The notes under the pieces are model-generated. The model made no database searches. It was not told the DNA's origin and saw nothing but the letters and a program-made list of their open reading frames with translations. DNA of 28,330 nucleotides from Gnetum montanum (taxonomy: Eukaryota; Streptophyta; Gnetopsida; Gnetales; Gnetaceae): assembly GCA_015680685.1 (NCBI GenBank), contig MNCI01007801.1:96709-125038 (forward strand). Direction: 5' to 3'. The first letter of the stretch is position 1; every line of letters starts with the position of its first letter. This document shows, piece by piece, positions 1 through 7,346 of the stretch. The position numbers and the translations under genes are program-made.

Positions 1-91
1 CTTCACCGATGCCATAGTTGTCCCTTTTCACCTATCTTTCTTACTCCTTTTCTTTCTCCATTCTACCGCTACCGGAGATTCGCGATTAGTC

Positions 92-100
92 ATGGGGGTA
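92..100 (+). promoter_or_regulatory. Second (upstream) polypurine-tract-like motif of A0
   Basis: ATGGGGGTA, preceded by TTAGTC and followed by TG, repeats the context of the true PPT at 685-693 (CAGTCATGGGGGTATG). A1 keeps the corresponding pair at 6676-6682 and 7248-7256. The sequence does not show whether it primes plus-strand synthesis; it could simply be a duplicated fragment. Confidence 0.45.
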
Positions 101-249
101 TGGGGCCTGCTTTTTCAAATTTTCTCCTAAGCCCTGGATTTTTTCGTTTTTCTCCCTAACCCCTATACCTTCGGTAGTCATCATCTACATTTTCATAGAT
201 CCATATCCGCCATACCACAACCTAGCCAAGGAACCTAAACTGAAGCAAG

Positions 250-309
250 GTATGCTTTACTTAATGATTCAATTACCCTTGCTAATATATGATTGTGTTA
301 TGTGTGCAG
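250..309 (+). other. Mini-intron-like segment in the A0 3' region
   Basis: CAAG|GTATGC at the left and a pyrimidine/T-rich stretch ending TGTGTGCAG at the right resemble plant splice sites, with ATGGCA starting straight after the AG. A1 has a matching arrangement (6801-6865). At about 60 bases it would be at or below the usual minimum plant intron length. Splicing is inference; the conserved context in two diverged copies is what is seen. Confidence 0.3.
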
Positions 310-528
310 ATGGCAATCATACAACAACAGAATGGATCTGGCGCAAACACTTGGAATGGAGCAGCACTAAAGCAGCTGTGCAAGGAGCAGGATCGATAAT
401 GCGCTTACGGATAAACAACGGAAGGCGCAATCTAGGCGTTGGCAGCAACAAGACTCTTCTCTCTTCTTCTCTTCTATTCTCTCTCCTCTTTTCTCTCAGC
501 TGCCAAATGTGGCCTAATGTCATTATAA
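310..528 (+). pseudogene. Short hydrophobic (membrane-type) ORF near the 3' LTR, A0 copy
   Basis: Read from ATG 310, the frame encodes a polar N-terminal part (about 36 codons, starting MAIIQQQNGSG) followed by EGAI, ALAAT and a Leu/Phe/Ser-rich segment (codons about 46-62) that could span a membrane; it ends at TAA 526-528. Three in-frame stops lie at codons 30, 35 and 42. The A1 copy (6866-7054) reads in the same phase with exactly the same number of codons between the ATG and the GluGlyAlaIle motif, although its stops are at different codons except codon 35. That pattern suggests a once-coding accessory ORF. I do not recognise the family; env-like or viroporin-like roles would be speculation. 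Confidence 0.4.
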
Positions 529-684
529 TAATATGTTCACCCTTGTTGTCATGAACACCAGTTTTTGTCAAGTCTTGTAATAAAGACCCGTTCACATGTC
601 ATCCCATTAGTTCCATTCCCCTCAATAATCCCATACCTACCTGATATCATTGTAAGGAACTCGAGGACGAGTTTTCATTCAGTC

Positions 685-693
685 ATGGGGGTA
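685..693 (+). promoter_or_regulatory. Polypurine tract of A0
   Basis: ATGGGGGTA sits directly before the LTR start TGATGAG, where the plus-strand primer of LTR retrotransposons is generated by RNaseH. The same string precedes the 3' LTRs of A1 and, on the minus strand, C. Confidence 0.8.
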
Positions 694-720
694 TGATGAG
701 ACACGACATGCATAGCGCCG

Positions 721-810
721 CGATATCGCGTACGTGATATCGCGTACGCGATATCGCATGGGTACGCGATATCGCGTCTTTCCCTGCAATATCGCGTACG
801 CGATATCACG
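721..810. repeat. CpG-rich GATATC palindrome array in U3
   Basis: GATATC or AATATC cores start at 722, 736, 750, 768, 788 and 802, i.e. spaced 14, 14, 18, 20 and 14 bases, separated by CGCGTACG-type words. Positions 736-755 form a perfect 20-base palindrome (GATATCGCGTACGCGATATC), and 788-807 is the same with one mismatch. The array ends about 16 bases before the TATA box, where paired sites for a dimeric DNA-binding protein would be expected. A1 keeps a decayed copy at 7268-7287. Confidence 0.85.
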
Positions 811-825
811 GTCCGCCACCATATC

Positions 826-833
826 TATAAATA
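826..833 (+). promoter_or_regulatory. TATA box of A0 LTR
   Basis: TATAAATA followed by AGAGGCAGCAC. The same core and downstream context (TATAAATAAGAGGCGGCAC) is present in the A1 LTR. It defines the U3/R border region of the retrotransposon promoter. Confidence 0.75.
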
Positions 834-999
834 AGAGGCAGCACTCCCCTTATTTCCCAATCCTGGCTAGAAGTAGTGAAGCTCTGGCAGATTGATCACT
901 CCAGAGTTAGAATTTTTCCCATGTGCCCGCAGTAGGAGTCCTAGAGTGAACGGCTCTTTATTCGAGCAGCTTGTAACCTGAACCCAAGTTGTGTACGGC

Positions 1000-1005
1000 A
1001 ATAAA
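1000..1005 (+). terminator. Polyadenylation signal of A0 LTR
   Basis: AATAAA, about 170 bases after the TATA box and followed by GACGAACTTG, fits the end of the R region. The B and C LTRs carry AATAAAGATGAGC at the equivalent place on the minus strand. Confidence 0.55.
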
Positions 1006-1080
1006 GACGAACTTGTTTGGATAAACCTTGCAGCACGTGGTTTCATTTATTGCTTTATTTCCTGCTTTCCTAGTGCGTTC

Positions 1081-1380
1081 AAGTACGACTTGATTACGAG
1101 CGTCTACGGACGTGTACGGCTAGTCAAGGAATCGGCTGCTTGACGCAATGCATGAGTACGACTCAATTACGAGCATTGGATGCTTGGTAACCCAGTAGCG
1201 TATTCCAGGATTCTGCGCTTGGTAACTCCCGGGTCTGATGTGTACGGCTAGTTGAGGAATCGGCTGCTCATTGCTAGGCTAGATCGTGTGATAAGTACGA
1301 CTTAGTTACGAGCACCCACGGGTGTGTACGGCTGGCTAAGGAATCGGCTGCTTATCACACGTAGGCTAAATAGGTGCCTC
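1081..1380 (+). repeat. Imperfect tandem repeat expansion in U5 part of A0 LTR
   Basis: Three modules begin with AGTACGAC at 1082, 1155 and 1293, and each contains TGTACGGCT (1113, 1240, 1325) followed by an AGGAATCGGCTGCT-type word; a fourth AGTACGAC at 1381 starts the single-copy part. Module lengths are about 74, 138 and 88 bases; the middle one includes extra CTTGGTAAC sequence. A1 has only a single AGTACGACCACTTC-type unit near 7642. Confidence 0.8.
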
Positions 1381-1779
1381 AGTACGACCACTTCGAGCAC
1401 TTGCATTACGTGTGGCGATCCCAGTAACGATTAGCGTTTGGTAAGCTGCAGTTGCATAGTTCAGGGTGTGTCCGGTAAGTGGGAACGGATGCTGACGCTA
1501 GTTAATTTAGACTTAGATCTTAGTTAGAGTTAGTTTAGTTTTCTCAACCCTTCTCCTGGTAGCATAGAAGATAAGCCAAAAATACCAAAAAAATCACATA
1601 CCTCAGACTTGCTTAACCATACACCGTGACACTTACAAGCAAGCCTGGGAAGACAACGAACGATTAACCCCAAGTGTTTCTTGTGGCGTTAAGGCATTTA
1701 GTCTGCGGAGTTCGACCGGATCGCGCGTACACACTCGTATTCGTATGGTTGAGTGTAGGGGTACCTCGCCACTCATCAA

Positions 1780-2163
1780 AGTTCTAGTGTCAACCTAATA
1801 TCCCAAGAAATGTATAAGGCCTGGAGCCTACCTCCATTAAAAGAGAGTAATTTCCATTTAGAGTTGGCCAACTAGTCCATCATTGTTCCCTTGGGATTAG
1901 TGGAGGACATTATTACCATTGTTTGTGGATGGTTGTATCCAGCTGACTTCCTGGTGATTCAAGTAAACAACAATAAGGAGGACTTCCCAATCATAATGGG
2001 AAGGGCATGACTAAGCACTATTGAAGCATGCCTAGGAATCCATGATCTTTCCTTAGAAATATCTAAGGAAAATACTTTTGGAAAGATCAAGAAGAAGAAG
2101 GTTCCATGCATCACATACAGTGACATAGGATGCAATTACGTGCAGAGATCATGGGTTGTGCAA
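1780..2163 (+). pseudogene. Retroviral-type aspartic protease domain (A1), N-terminus cut
   Basis: The frame opens with SerSerSer ValAsnLeuIleSer, matching the residues after the catalytic Asp in B and C (LeuLeuAspSerSerSer). It continues with LELAN, VPLGLVEDI, FLVIQV and the PIIMGRA block near 1990-2006, the usual C-terminal hydrophobic-hydrophobic-Gly motif of retropepsins. Stops at 1873 and 2008 interrupt it. The catalytic Asp would lie one codon to the left, beyond the inserted A0 LTR. The domain would have cut the Gag-Pol polyprotein. Confidence 0.75.
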
Positions 2164-2529
2164 AATTTAACATTGCCTGCATGCAATCAGTATGCATAAA
2201 CAATCAATATACAAAGGTGCCTATATGTAGTAGCCACATGACAAGAAGACACCTAGTGGCTGATAGCTAATCAAGAAAGCAACACACTTATATGCATGGA
2301 ACTCATTGAGGGTTTGACTTGCACTTACATAGATAGCATAGATGCATTAGAGCAAGTCCACTGCCAACTTCTAAGTCCTAACTTAGAAAACGTCAACTCA
2401 GGGAAGTTGGAAATTTCTAAGAAATTTAAACAAGAGCCCCTAGAGCTAAAACCATTGCCCACTGGTATGCAATACACATTTCTTAAGAATGGAAAATCGG
2501 TAATCATCAACACGAAACTTGCTTCGTAA
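2164..2529 (+). pseudogene. Protease-RT linker of A1 pol
   Basis: The segment includes an open stretch of 77 codons from 2296 (MELIEGLTCTY...) ending with PLELKPLP, YTFL and SVIINTKL, a linker pattern found just before RT in Athila-type pol. C has the same linker (24165-24533). Stops lie at 2197, 2239, 2254 and 2527. The function of this linker is unknown; it is part of the polyprotein. Confidence 0.65.
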
Positions 2530-3501
2530 CAAAAAGAAAGTCTGCTAAAGGTAATAAAAAAGTGGTCCAAAGCCTTTGCCTAGTCATATTCGGAATTAAC
2601 TGGAATAGATCCTAGGATATGCCAACATAGGATTTACATTGACTCCTCCATGAAGCCTCGAAAACAACCACAAAGGTAATTGAACCCAAAGTTGAAGTAA
2701 GTAGTAAAAGAAGAAATCAAACAGCTTCTAAAGGCTAGATTCATATACCCCATTGCTAATAGCGAATGGGTTAGCCCCTTAGTAATTGTGCCTAAAAAGG
2801 GAGGCAAATGGAGGATGTGCATAGATTTTAGGTTACTAAATATGACAACATTCAAGTATCACTTTCCGTTGCCATTTGTTGACCAAGTCTTAGACAAAAT
2901 CGCAAGGCATCGCTATTATAGTTTTCTAGATGGATATAGCGGATACAACCAAATATAAATAGCCCTAGAAGACCAAGCCAAAACTACGTTCACCAATCCT
3001 TGGGGAACGTTTGCATACAAACAAATACCATTTGGCTTGTGCAATGCCCCTGCAATGTTTTAACCCTTAGTTCTAAGCATATTCCAGCAGTAGATAGGAA
3101 ATGGTGTGGAAGTCTTTATGGATGACTTCTCCACTTACAGAGCAAGTTTTGATCAAGCCTTGGAGCGATTAGAGCAAGTGCTGAAAAGATGTGTAGAAAC
3201 TAATTTGAGGCTCAACTGGCAAAAAAGCCATTTGATGGTCCAAGAAGGCATAGTACTTAGGCATAAAATCTCACATGTAGGGATAGAGGTAGACCTTGAG
3301 AAAATCAAAGTCATCCAAGGAATTACCCATCCACCAGAAACTGTTAAAGACATTTGATCATTCCTTGGACACACTGGCTACTTTAGGAGATTCATAGAGA
3401 AATTTTCAAAGATTTCCAAACCATTGGTAGAGTTAACAAAAAAGAACATACCCTTTGAGTGGACTAGGAAATGTGAACTAGCTTTCCAAACTTTGAAATA
3501 A
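2530..3501 (+). pseudogene. Reverse transcriptase domain (A1)
   Basis: In order: GIDPRICQH, WVSPLVIVPKKGGKWRMCID, HFPLPFVDQ, YSFLDGYSGYNQ (first catalytic Asp region), FAYKQIPFGLCNAPA, the catalytic FMDDFS box (about 3115-3132), LRLNWQKSHLMVQEG and FLGHTGYFRRFI. These are the fingers, palm and thumb motifs of Ty3/gypsy RT. Stops occur at 2581, 2677, 2698, 2956, 3061, 3091, 3355 and 3499; most can be explained by single C-to-T or G-to-A changes at CAA, CAG, CGA or TGG codons. The catalytic Asp pair is intact. Confidence 0.9.
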
Positions 3502-3996
3502 AAGCTAGTAGAAACACCCATTCTACAAGCTCCTGATTGGTCCAAACCATTCCATGTCATGAATGACACGTCTAACTATGCCTTAGGAGCCATTCTTACA
3601 TTGTTATATGACCAGAAATGCCCTTATTACATCGACTGTGCAAGTAAAAGTATAGTTGGTGCATAACTTAACTACACTACCACAAAAAAAGAATTAATGG
3701 CTATAGTGTTTTCACTAGAAAAATTTAGACACTATGTATTAGGATACAAAGTATTCATACACATAGATCATAGTGTAATCCAGTTCCTCATGAATAAGCC
3801 AATGGTAAGCCCTCGTATTATACGATGGCTGGTAATCCTACAAGAGTTCAATTTAATGATGATTGATCGTAAAGGCACCGAAAATGTAGTTGCCAATCAT
3901 TTATCTCGGTTGTGCTGGGACACCAAAGAGGATGAGTATCCAATTTCTGATCATTTCCCTAATGAGTTCCTCTTTGCTAGTGTAGTGAATAACTAA
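3502..3996 (+). pseudogene. RNaseH domain (A1)
   Basis: Follows RT in the same frame. NDTSNYALGAIL holds the first acidic residue, KKELMAIVFSLEKFRHYVLG the catalytic Glu helix, and HIDHSVIQFLMNK the second Asp; the C-terminal ENVVANHLSRL motif has Asn where the family has Asp. One internal stop (3664), then 99 open codons to 3994. This enzyme would remove the RNA strand and make the PPT primer. Confidence 0.85.
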
Positions 3997-4002
3997 TCAC
4001 CC

Positions 4003-5364
4003 ATGGAGACAAACTGGTACACTAGCATTCTTACCTATCTCCTTATCCAACAAACACCACAAGAGCTAGACCTTCAGAAGAAACAAAAATTTTTTCACAG
4101 AGCCAAGTACTTTATGGAGATCAATGAACAACTTTATAAAGTATGTCCCGATGGCTTGGTTTGATGGTGTGTTCCCGATAGAGATCAACTGAGAGTTCTC
4201 CAAGATGCTCATGAGGGCCCTTCTGGGGGTCATTATGCTAGGAGATGAACAACCATCAAGATCCTGCTTGCAGGATATTATTGACCTACCTTATTCTAGG
4301 ACACCCATCAATTTGTCCAATCTTGTGAGCGCTGTCAACGTGATGGGGGAATGACTGCTAGAATGGAGGGTCCACAACAATATATTCAACCATTAGAACC
4401 CTTTGACATTTGGGGAATTATTTTCATGGGGTCCATTACACCAATGTCCAATGGAAATGCTTACATCATAGTTGCCGTAGACTACTTAATAAAATGGGCT
4501 AAAGTAGCTGCTGTTAAATATTGCACATCATCTACAACTGCACAATTTTTTCAACAACAAGTCATCAACAGGTTTGGTGTGTTGCGTGCACTTATCTTAG
4601 ACAATGGAACATACTTCATAAGTGAAACTTTTCAGAAGTTAATGCAACACTTAGGGGTTGAGCACAAATCGACTACACCATACCACCCCCAAGCAAACGG
4701 TCAAGCCGAGGTCACCAACAGGGAGATTACTAAGATACTAACCAGAACCATTAGAAAGCATAGGTGAGAATGGAGCACTAAACTGAATGATGCTCTTTGG
4801 GCATACCCCTCCACATGGAAACTCCCTATAGGCTACTCTCCCTACGAGTTAGTGTATGAAAAACTTCCAATGCTCCCTATCCAAACTAAGCTCCGTACAC
4901 TAGCCACGGCATGTGACCTCAACCTTGACCTTGATCTAGCACAAAAACAAAGGTTGATGACTCTTAACTTGCTAGATGAGAACCGACTAGCTTCCCTATC
5001 ATCTAATGAGTTGCACAAGGAATTTAATAAACAACGTCATGACCTAAAAATTAGGAAAGTTAATTATTAGCCAGGAGATAAGGTTCTCTACTAGAACCCC
5101 ACACATGTGTCACAACGTACCAAATTTCAAACACTATGGGAAGGACTTTACATTATCTATGCAACTTTTCCTTCAGGGGCCATGACCATATATAAACCTG
5201 AGAGCCTAGATAAGAGACTGTTAGTCAATGTGCAACAAACAAAACCTTTCCATGAGTTTAGGATAGCTAGAACATATGCTACCTTTATAGGTGGGCAACC
5301 TTGCTCATTATTTCAAATCTCCTCCTTCCAACTCAGTCATGAGGGAGATGGCCACCTCTGCTAA
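4003..5364 (+). pseudogene. Integrase domain (A1), first catalytic Asp lost
   Basis: The zinc-binding part shows HEGPSGGHYA and CERCQ (about 4209-4340). The core keeps LDNGTYF (second Asp, about 4597) and HPQANGQAE (Glu, about 4690-4710), but the first Asp position reads GIIFMG, so Asp is replaced. The C-terminal part has the GPY/F-like LWEGLYII (about 5137-5160) and SGAMTIY. No chromodomain follows. Stops: 4162, 4246, 4282, 4297, 4765, 5068, 5092. The frame closes at 5362-5364, close to the expected polyprotein end. Confidence 0.88.
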
Positions 5365-6665
5365 TCATTGAAGGCCCTCAGTTCTTCTAATTTTTTATTT
5401 TACACATTTTTTTCGCACATTTCTTTAATCTTTCTTTTTTTGTTTGTTTTACAACATCTTTCATATTTTTACCATTTCTTTGTGTGATTACTTTATTTTG
5501 TTCATCACCCAATAAGTGTTCATAATGGTGGCATGAATAATATCATATTGATTGCTAATGTTTGGATTTTACCTTTGAAGTATGATTTTGATATTAAGTT
5601 ATGGTTCTTTTGATCAAACAGGCAATGAGTCCACGTCGTTCATGCATCCATAAAATCCTATGGTCTTCCTTGGCTTGGAACTGTACAGTTCCTTTCTCTA
5701 ATAAAACTGTTAATGAAATGGTGGTTGGGTATTTCTCAAACTAAGGAAGGACTTAAAGGATGAAAATGGTGTGAATTCAAGGGGATTCAATGCATTTGTG
5801 GTGGCTGTTCTCTTGAGTGCTTGGATGCTTTTTCCTTGGGTTTTCTGCCATTCTGACCATTCATCAAATCTTCAGAAGTTGAGTACATAAAAATAAGTCT
5901 TTGCATGGTGTGGTTCTCACGTGAAAAACATTAAAAAAAATAATGAGAATTCAAAGCACATCCCTTAGACACAATAATGAACTTGGGCTATACACATTGG
6001 TTATGGCACTGGAAAGACATGTTACCCATGCCTGAAGGTTCCCTCTAACTAAGGCCCTTATCAGTTCCTAATTCTCCATCTCGCTTTCCTTGGAATGGTG
6101 GTGACTTTTTGTAGAGGCATTCTTGTTGCTTCAAGAGGATAGGTTAGTCAAATGTGTTGATGCAAGGTCACTGAATGTGGTTTGTTGAGCCTAGATTTGG
6201 AATGAGTTCTACTTAGTCACATTAACCATAAAACACACAAGGGACTTTACACAACCTTATTCTTGGATTTCCATTCCATTCTCTCCTCTCCACCCTTCTT
6301 TTCCATTTTTCACCTCATTGCCAATTTTATCATTAGTCTGTAACTTGGTTGATGAATTGTTTTTCCTTAGTAATTTCTTGTGGGTAAGTTTTTAACTCTT
6401 GCTTCCCAATGACATTCCTAGAGCTTACGGGCTCTTTGGTTTGTGGGTCTGTCAAGGCATCAAGGGCATGAGCCTTCTTTGGGGAGGACCCACTAGCATT
6501 CTTTTTTGGTGCATTTGTTGACTTCTTTCCCTTAAACATTTCCTGCAATCAACAATTTTTTGTTTCATCCCAATCCATGACATCCATTTTATTGGCGTTG
6601 CTATTGTTTTTTTTTTCATCTTTCTTATTCCTTATCATTTTCCATCCTATCGCTACCGGAGGTTC
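5365..6665 (+). other. Post-pol spacer of A1, no convincing sense gene
   Basis: This AT-rich stretch lacks a long sense ORF. Parts are conserved with the equivalent spacer of C (about 22500-23560, minus strand): GAGTCCACGTC near 5627, CTTTGCATGGTGTGGTTC near 5903, and CCTGAAGGTTCCCTCTAACT near 6031. The conservation is higher than in the surrounding bases and may mark a leader or RNA signal for the 3' ORF. The left third (5390-5520) is T-rich low-complexity sequence. Confidence 0.6.
6333..6548 (-). other. Antisense Lys/Ser-rich ORF in A1 3' region
   Basis: A 71-codon open frame runs against the element's transcription. Its product is basic and rich in Lys, Ser, Thr and Pro (start MQEMFKGKKSTNAPKK). 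Upstream on the same strand, reading can be extended with interruptions over 6570-6660, and a TTGATTGCAG acceptor-like string lies just before the ATG. Some Tat-lineage gypsy elements carry an antisense ORF between pol and the 3' LTR, so this could be a remnant of one. I do not recognise the protein, and it may be chance. Confidence 0.25.
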
Positions 6666-6675
6666 TCTCTTAGTC

Positions 6676-6682
6676 ATGGGGG
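6676..6682 (+). promoter_or_regulatory. Second PPT-like motif of A1
   Basis: TTAGTC followed by ATGGGGGC, in the same position relative to the 3' LTR as the motif at 92-100 of A0, about 570 bases before the true PPT. Confidence 0.4.
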
Positions 6683-6800
6683 CCCAGGCACAAATTTTTT
6701 AATTTTTCCTAACCCCTACACCTTAGGTAGTCACCAATGTTAAATCTCTAGAATCAGTATCTGCCATAACCAAAACTCAGCCAATGAACTTTATATTGAG

Positions 6801-6865
6801 GTAAGGTATCAACTGCATTGTGATTTATCTTCCCTCGCTCATTTGTGACTATGTTTTGTGTGTAG
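6801..6865 (+). other. Mini-intron-like segment in the A1 3' region
   Basis: GAG|GTAAGG at the left (an alternative donor GTATC at 6806) and TTTTGTGTGTAG at the right, followed by ATGGAGATG. It matches the A0 segment at 250-309 in position and size (60-65 bases). Splicing is inferred only from consensus. Confidence 0.3.
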
Positions 6866-7054
6866 ATGGAGATGATACAAAAATGAACTGGGCCTAGAGG
6901 AAATAATCAGGATGGACTGAAATTGGAACGTTTATGAAAGGAGGAATATTGGTGGTGTGGCTATAGATAAAAAATGGAAGGTGCAATCTTGGCATTGGCA
7001 GCAACATGCCTTATTCTTTTTTCTCTCTCTCCTTTTCTTCTAGCTACCAAATAA
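6866..7054 (+). pseudogene. Short hydrophobic (membrane-type) ORF near the 3' LTR, A1 copy
   Basis: The frame from ATG 6866 has a polar first part with stops at codons 7, 24 and 35, then MEGAILALAATCLILFSL and PFLLATK before TAA 7052-7054. The hydrophobic stretch of about 20 residues is long enough for one membrane span. Codon spacing from the ATG to GluGlyAlaIle equals that in A0, which argues for past selection on the frame. It is not present before the 3' LTR of element C. Confidence 0.4.
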
Positions 7055-7247
7055 GGCTGATGTCATTTATGTACAGTGTTCACCTTTGTGGTCATGAACA
7101 CTAATGTTGTCATGTATTGTATTGTTGATTTATTCACCGAGCATGTTGAGTCTATCACCCCATTCCACTGTCAATGGTCATTCAGTCAATAATCCCATAC
7201 CTTCCCAATATTTTGTAAGGAACTCGAGGACAAGTTTTCATTTAGTC

Positions 7248-7256
7248 ATGGGGGTA
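7248..7256 (+). promoter_or_regulatory. Polypurine tract of A1
   Basis: ATGGGGGTA immediately before the LTR start TGATGA at 7257, in the context TTTAGTC, as in A0. Confidence 0.8.
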
Positions 7257-7267
7257 TGATGAACCGT

Positions 7268-7287
7268 GATATTGCATCTGCAATATT
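7268..7287. repeat. Decayed U3 palindrome of A1 LTR
   Basis: GATATTGCATCTGCAATATT aligns with the perfect palindrome 736-755 of A0 at 14 of 20 positions; five of the six differences are C-to-T or G-to-A. Only about one full unit of the array is recognisable here. Confidence 0.65.
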
Positions 7288-7338
7288 GGATCAACCATGC
7301 AATGTTGGATACCCGATATTGTGTCCTGTCTCCTTGCC

Positions 7339-7346
7339 TATAAATA
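7339..7346 (+). promoter_or_regulatory. TATA box of A1 LTR
   Basis: TATAAATA followed by AGAGGCGGCAC, in register with the A0 TATA box. Confidence 0.7.

Larger units (their letters stand above)
1..693 (+). mobile_element. 3' internal region of gypsy element A0, left end outside window
   Basis: This stretch aligns by eye with 6620-7256 of element A1: both carry a TACCGCTACCGGAG-like block, an AGTCATGGGGG tract, a TAACCCCTAYACCTT block, an intron-like segment, a short ORF, and a shared block just before the LTR (AATAATCCCATACCT, GGAACTCGAGGACRAGTTTTCAT). It therefore lies between pol and the 3' LTR of an element whose gag-pol is off the left edge. The roughly 80 bases before the LTR are also conserved in element C (19437-19515, minus strand), so that end piece is common to both subfamilies. 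CpG content is higher than in A1, consistent with a younger insertion. Confidence 0.8.
694..1778 (+). mobile_element. 3' LTR of element A0
   Basis: The 1,085-base LTR starts TGATGAG and ends CTCATCA, a 7-base terminal inverted repeat with the canonical TG...CA ends, and is preceded by a PPT. Inside are a U3 palindrome array (721-810), a TATA box (826-833), a polyadenylation signal (1000-1005) and an expanded U5-side repeat (1081-1380). It aligns with the A1 LTR (7257-8062, 806 bases); most of the length difference is the U5 expansion. Both end with similar sequence (GTAGGGGTACCTC...CTCATCA). It is followed directly by protease-coding sequence of A1, not by a primer-binding site, so it is a 3' LTR abutting the sequence it inserted into. 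Confidence 0.88.
1779..7256 (+). mobile_element. Internal region of gypsy element A1, 5' part outside window
   Basis: Homology to the pol of elements B and C starts within a base or two of the end of the A0 LTR, in the middle of the protease active-site coding region, and continues through RT, RNaseH and integrase to a 3' spacer, PPT and LTR. All pol segments lie in one frame (positions 1, 4, 7... of the window) from 1780 to 5364. The 5' LTR, gag and the protease Asp codon are missing and are expected left of A0 if A0 inserted here. In-frame stops number 23 and no frameshift is needed. Confidence 0.85.

Noticed and set aside
252-554. 100-codon plus-strand ORF in A0
   Set aside because: It is in a different phase from the frame conserved between A0 and A1 (from ATG 310), and the A1 sequence does not support it; I prefer the shared frame.
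721-810. CRISPR-like or satellite array
   Set aside because: Spacing is short and irregular, there are no unique spacers, and the block is inside a retrotransposon promoter.
694-1778. A0 LTR as the 5' LTR of A1
   Set aside because: No primer-binding site or gag follows; protease sequence starts at once, and the LTR is preceded by a PPT and much younger in CpG content than the A1 3' LTR.
1780-5364. Stop-codon recoding or readthrough as an explanation for the intact but stop-filled pol frame
   Set aside because: All three stop codons are used and many catalytic positions are also changed (for example the first integrase Asp), which fits mutation decay rather than decoding.
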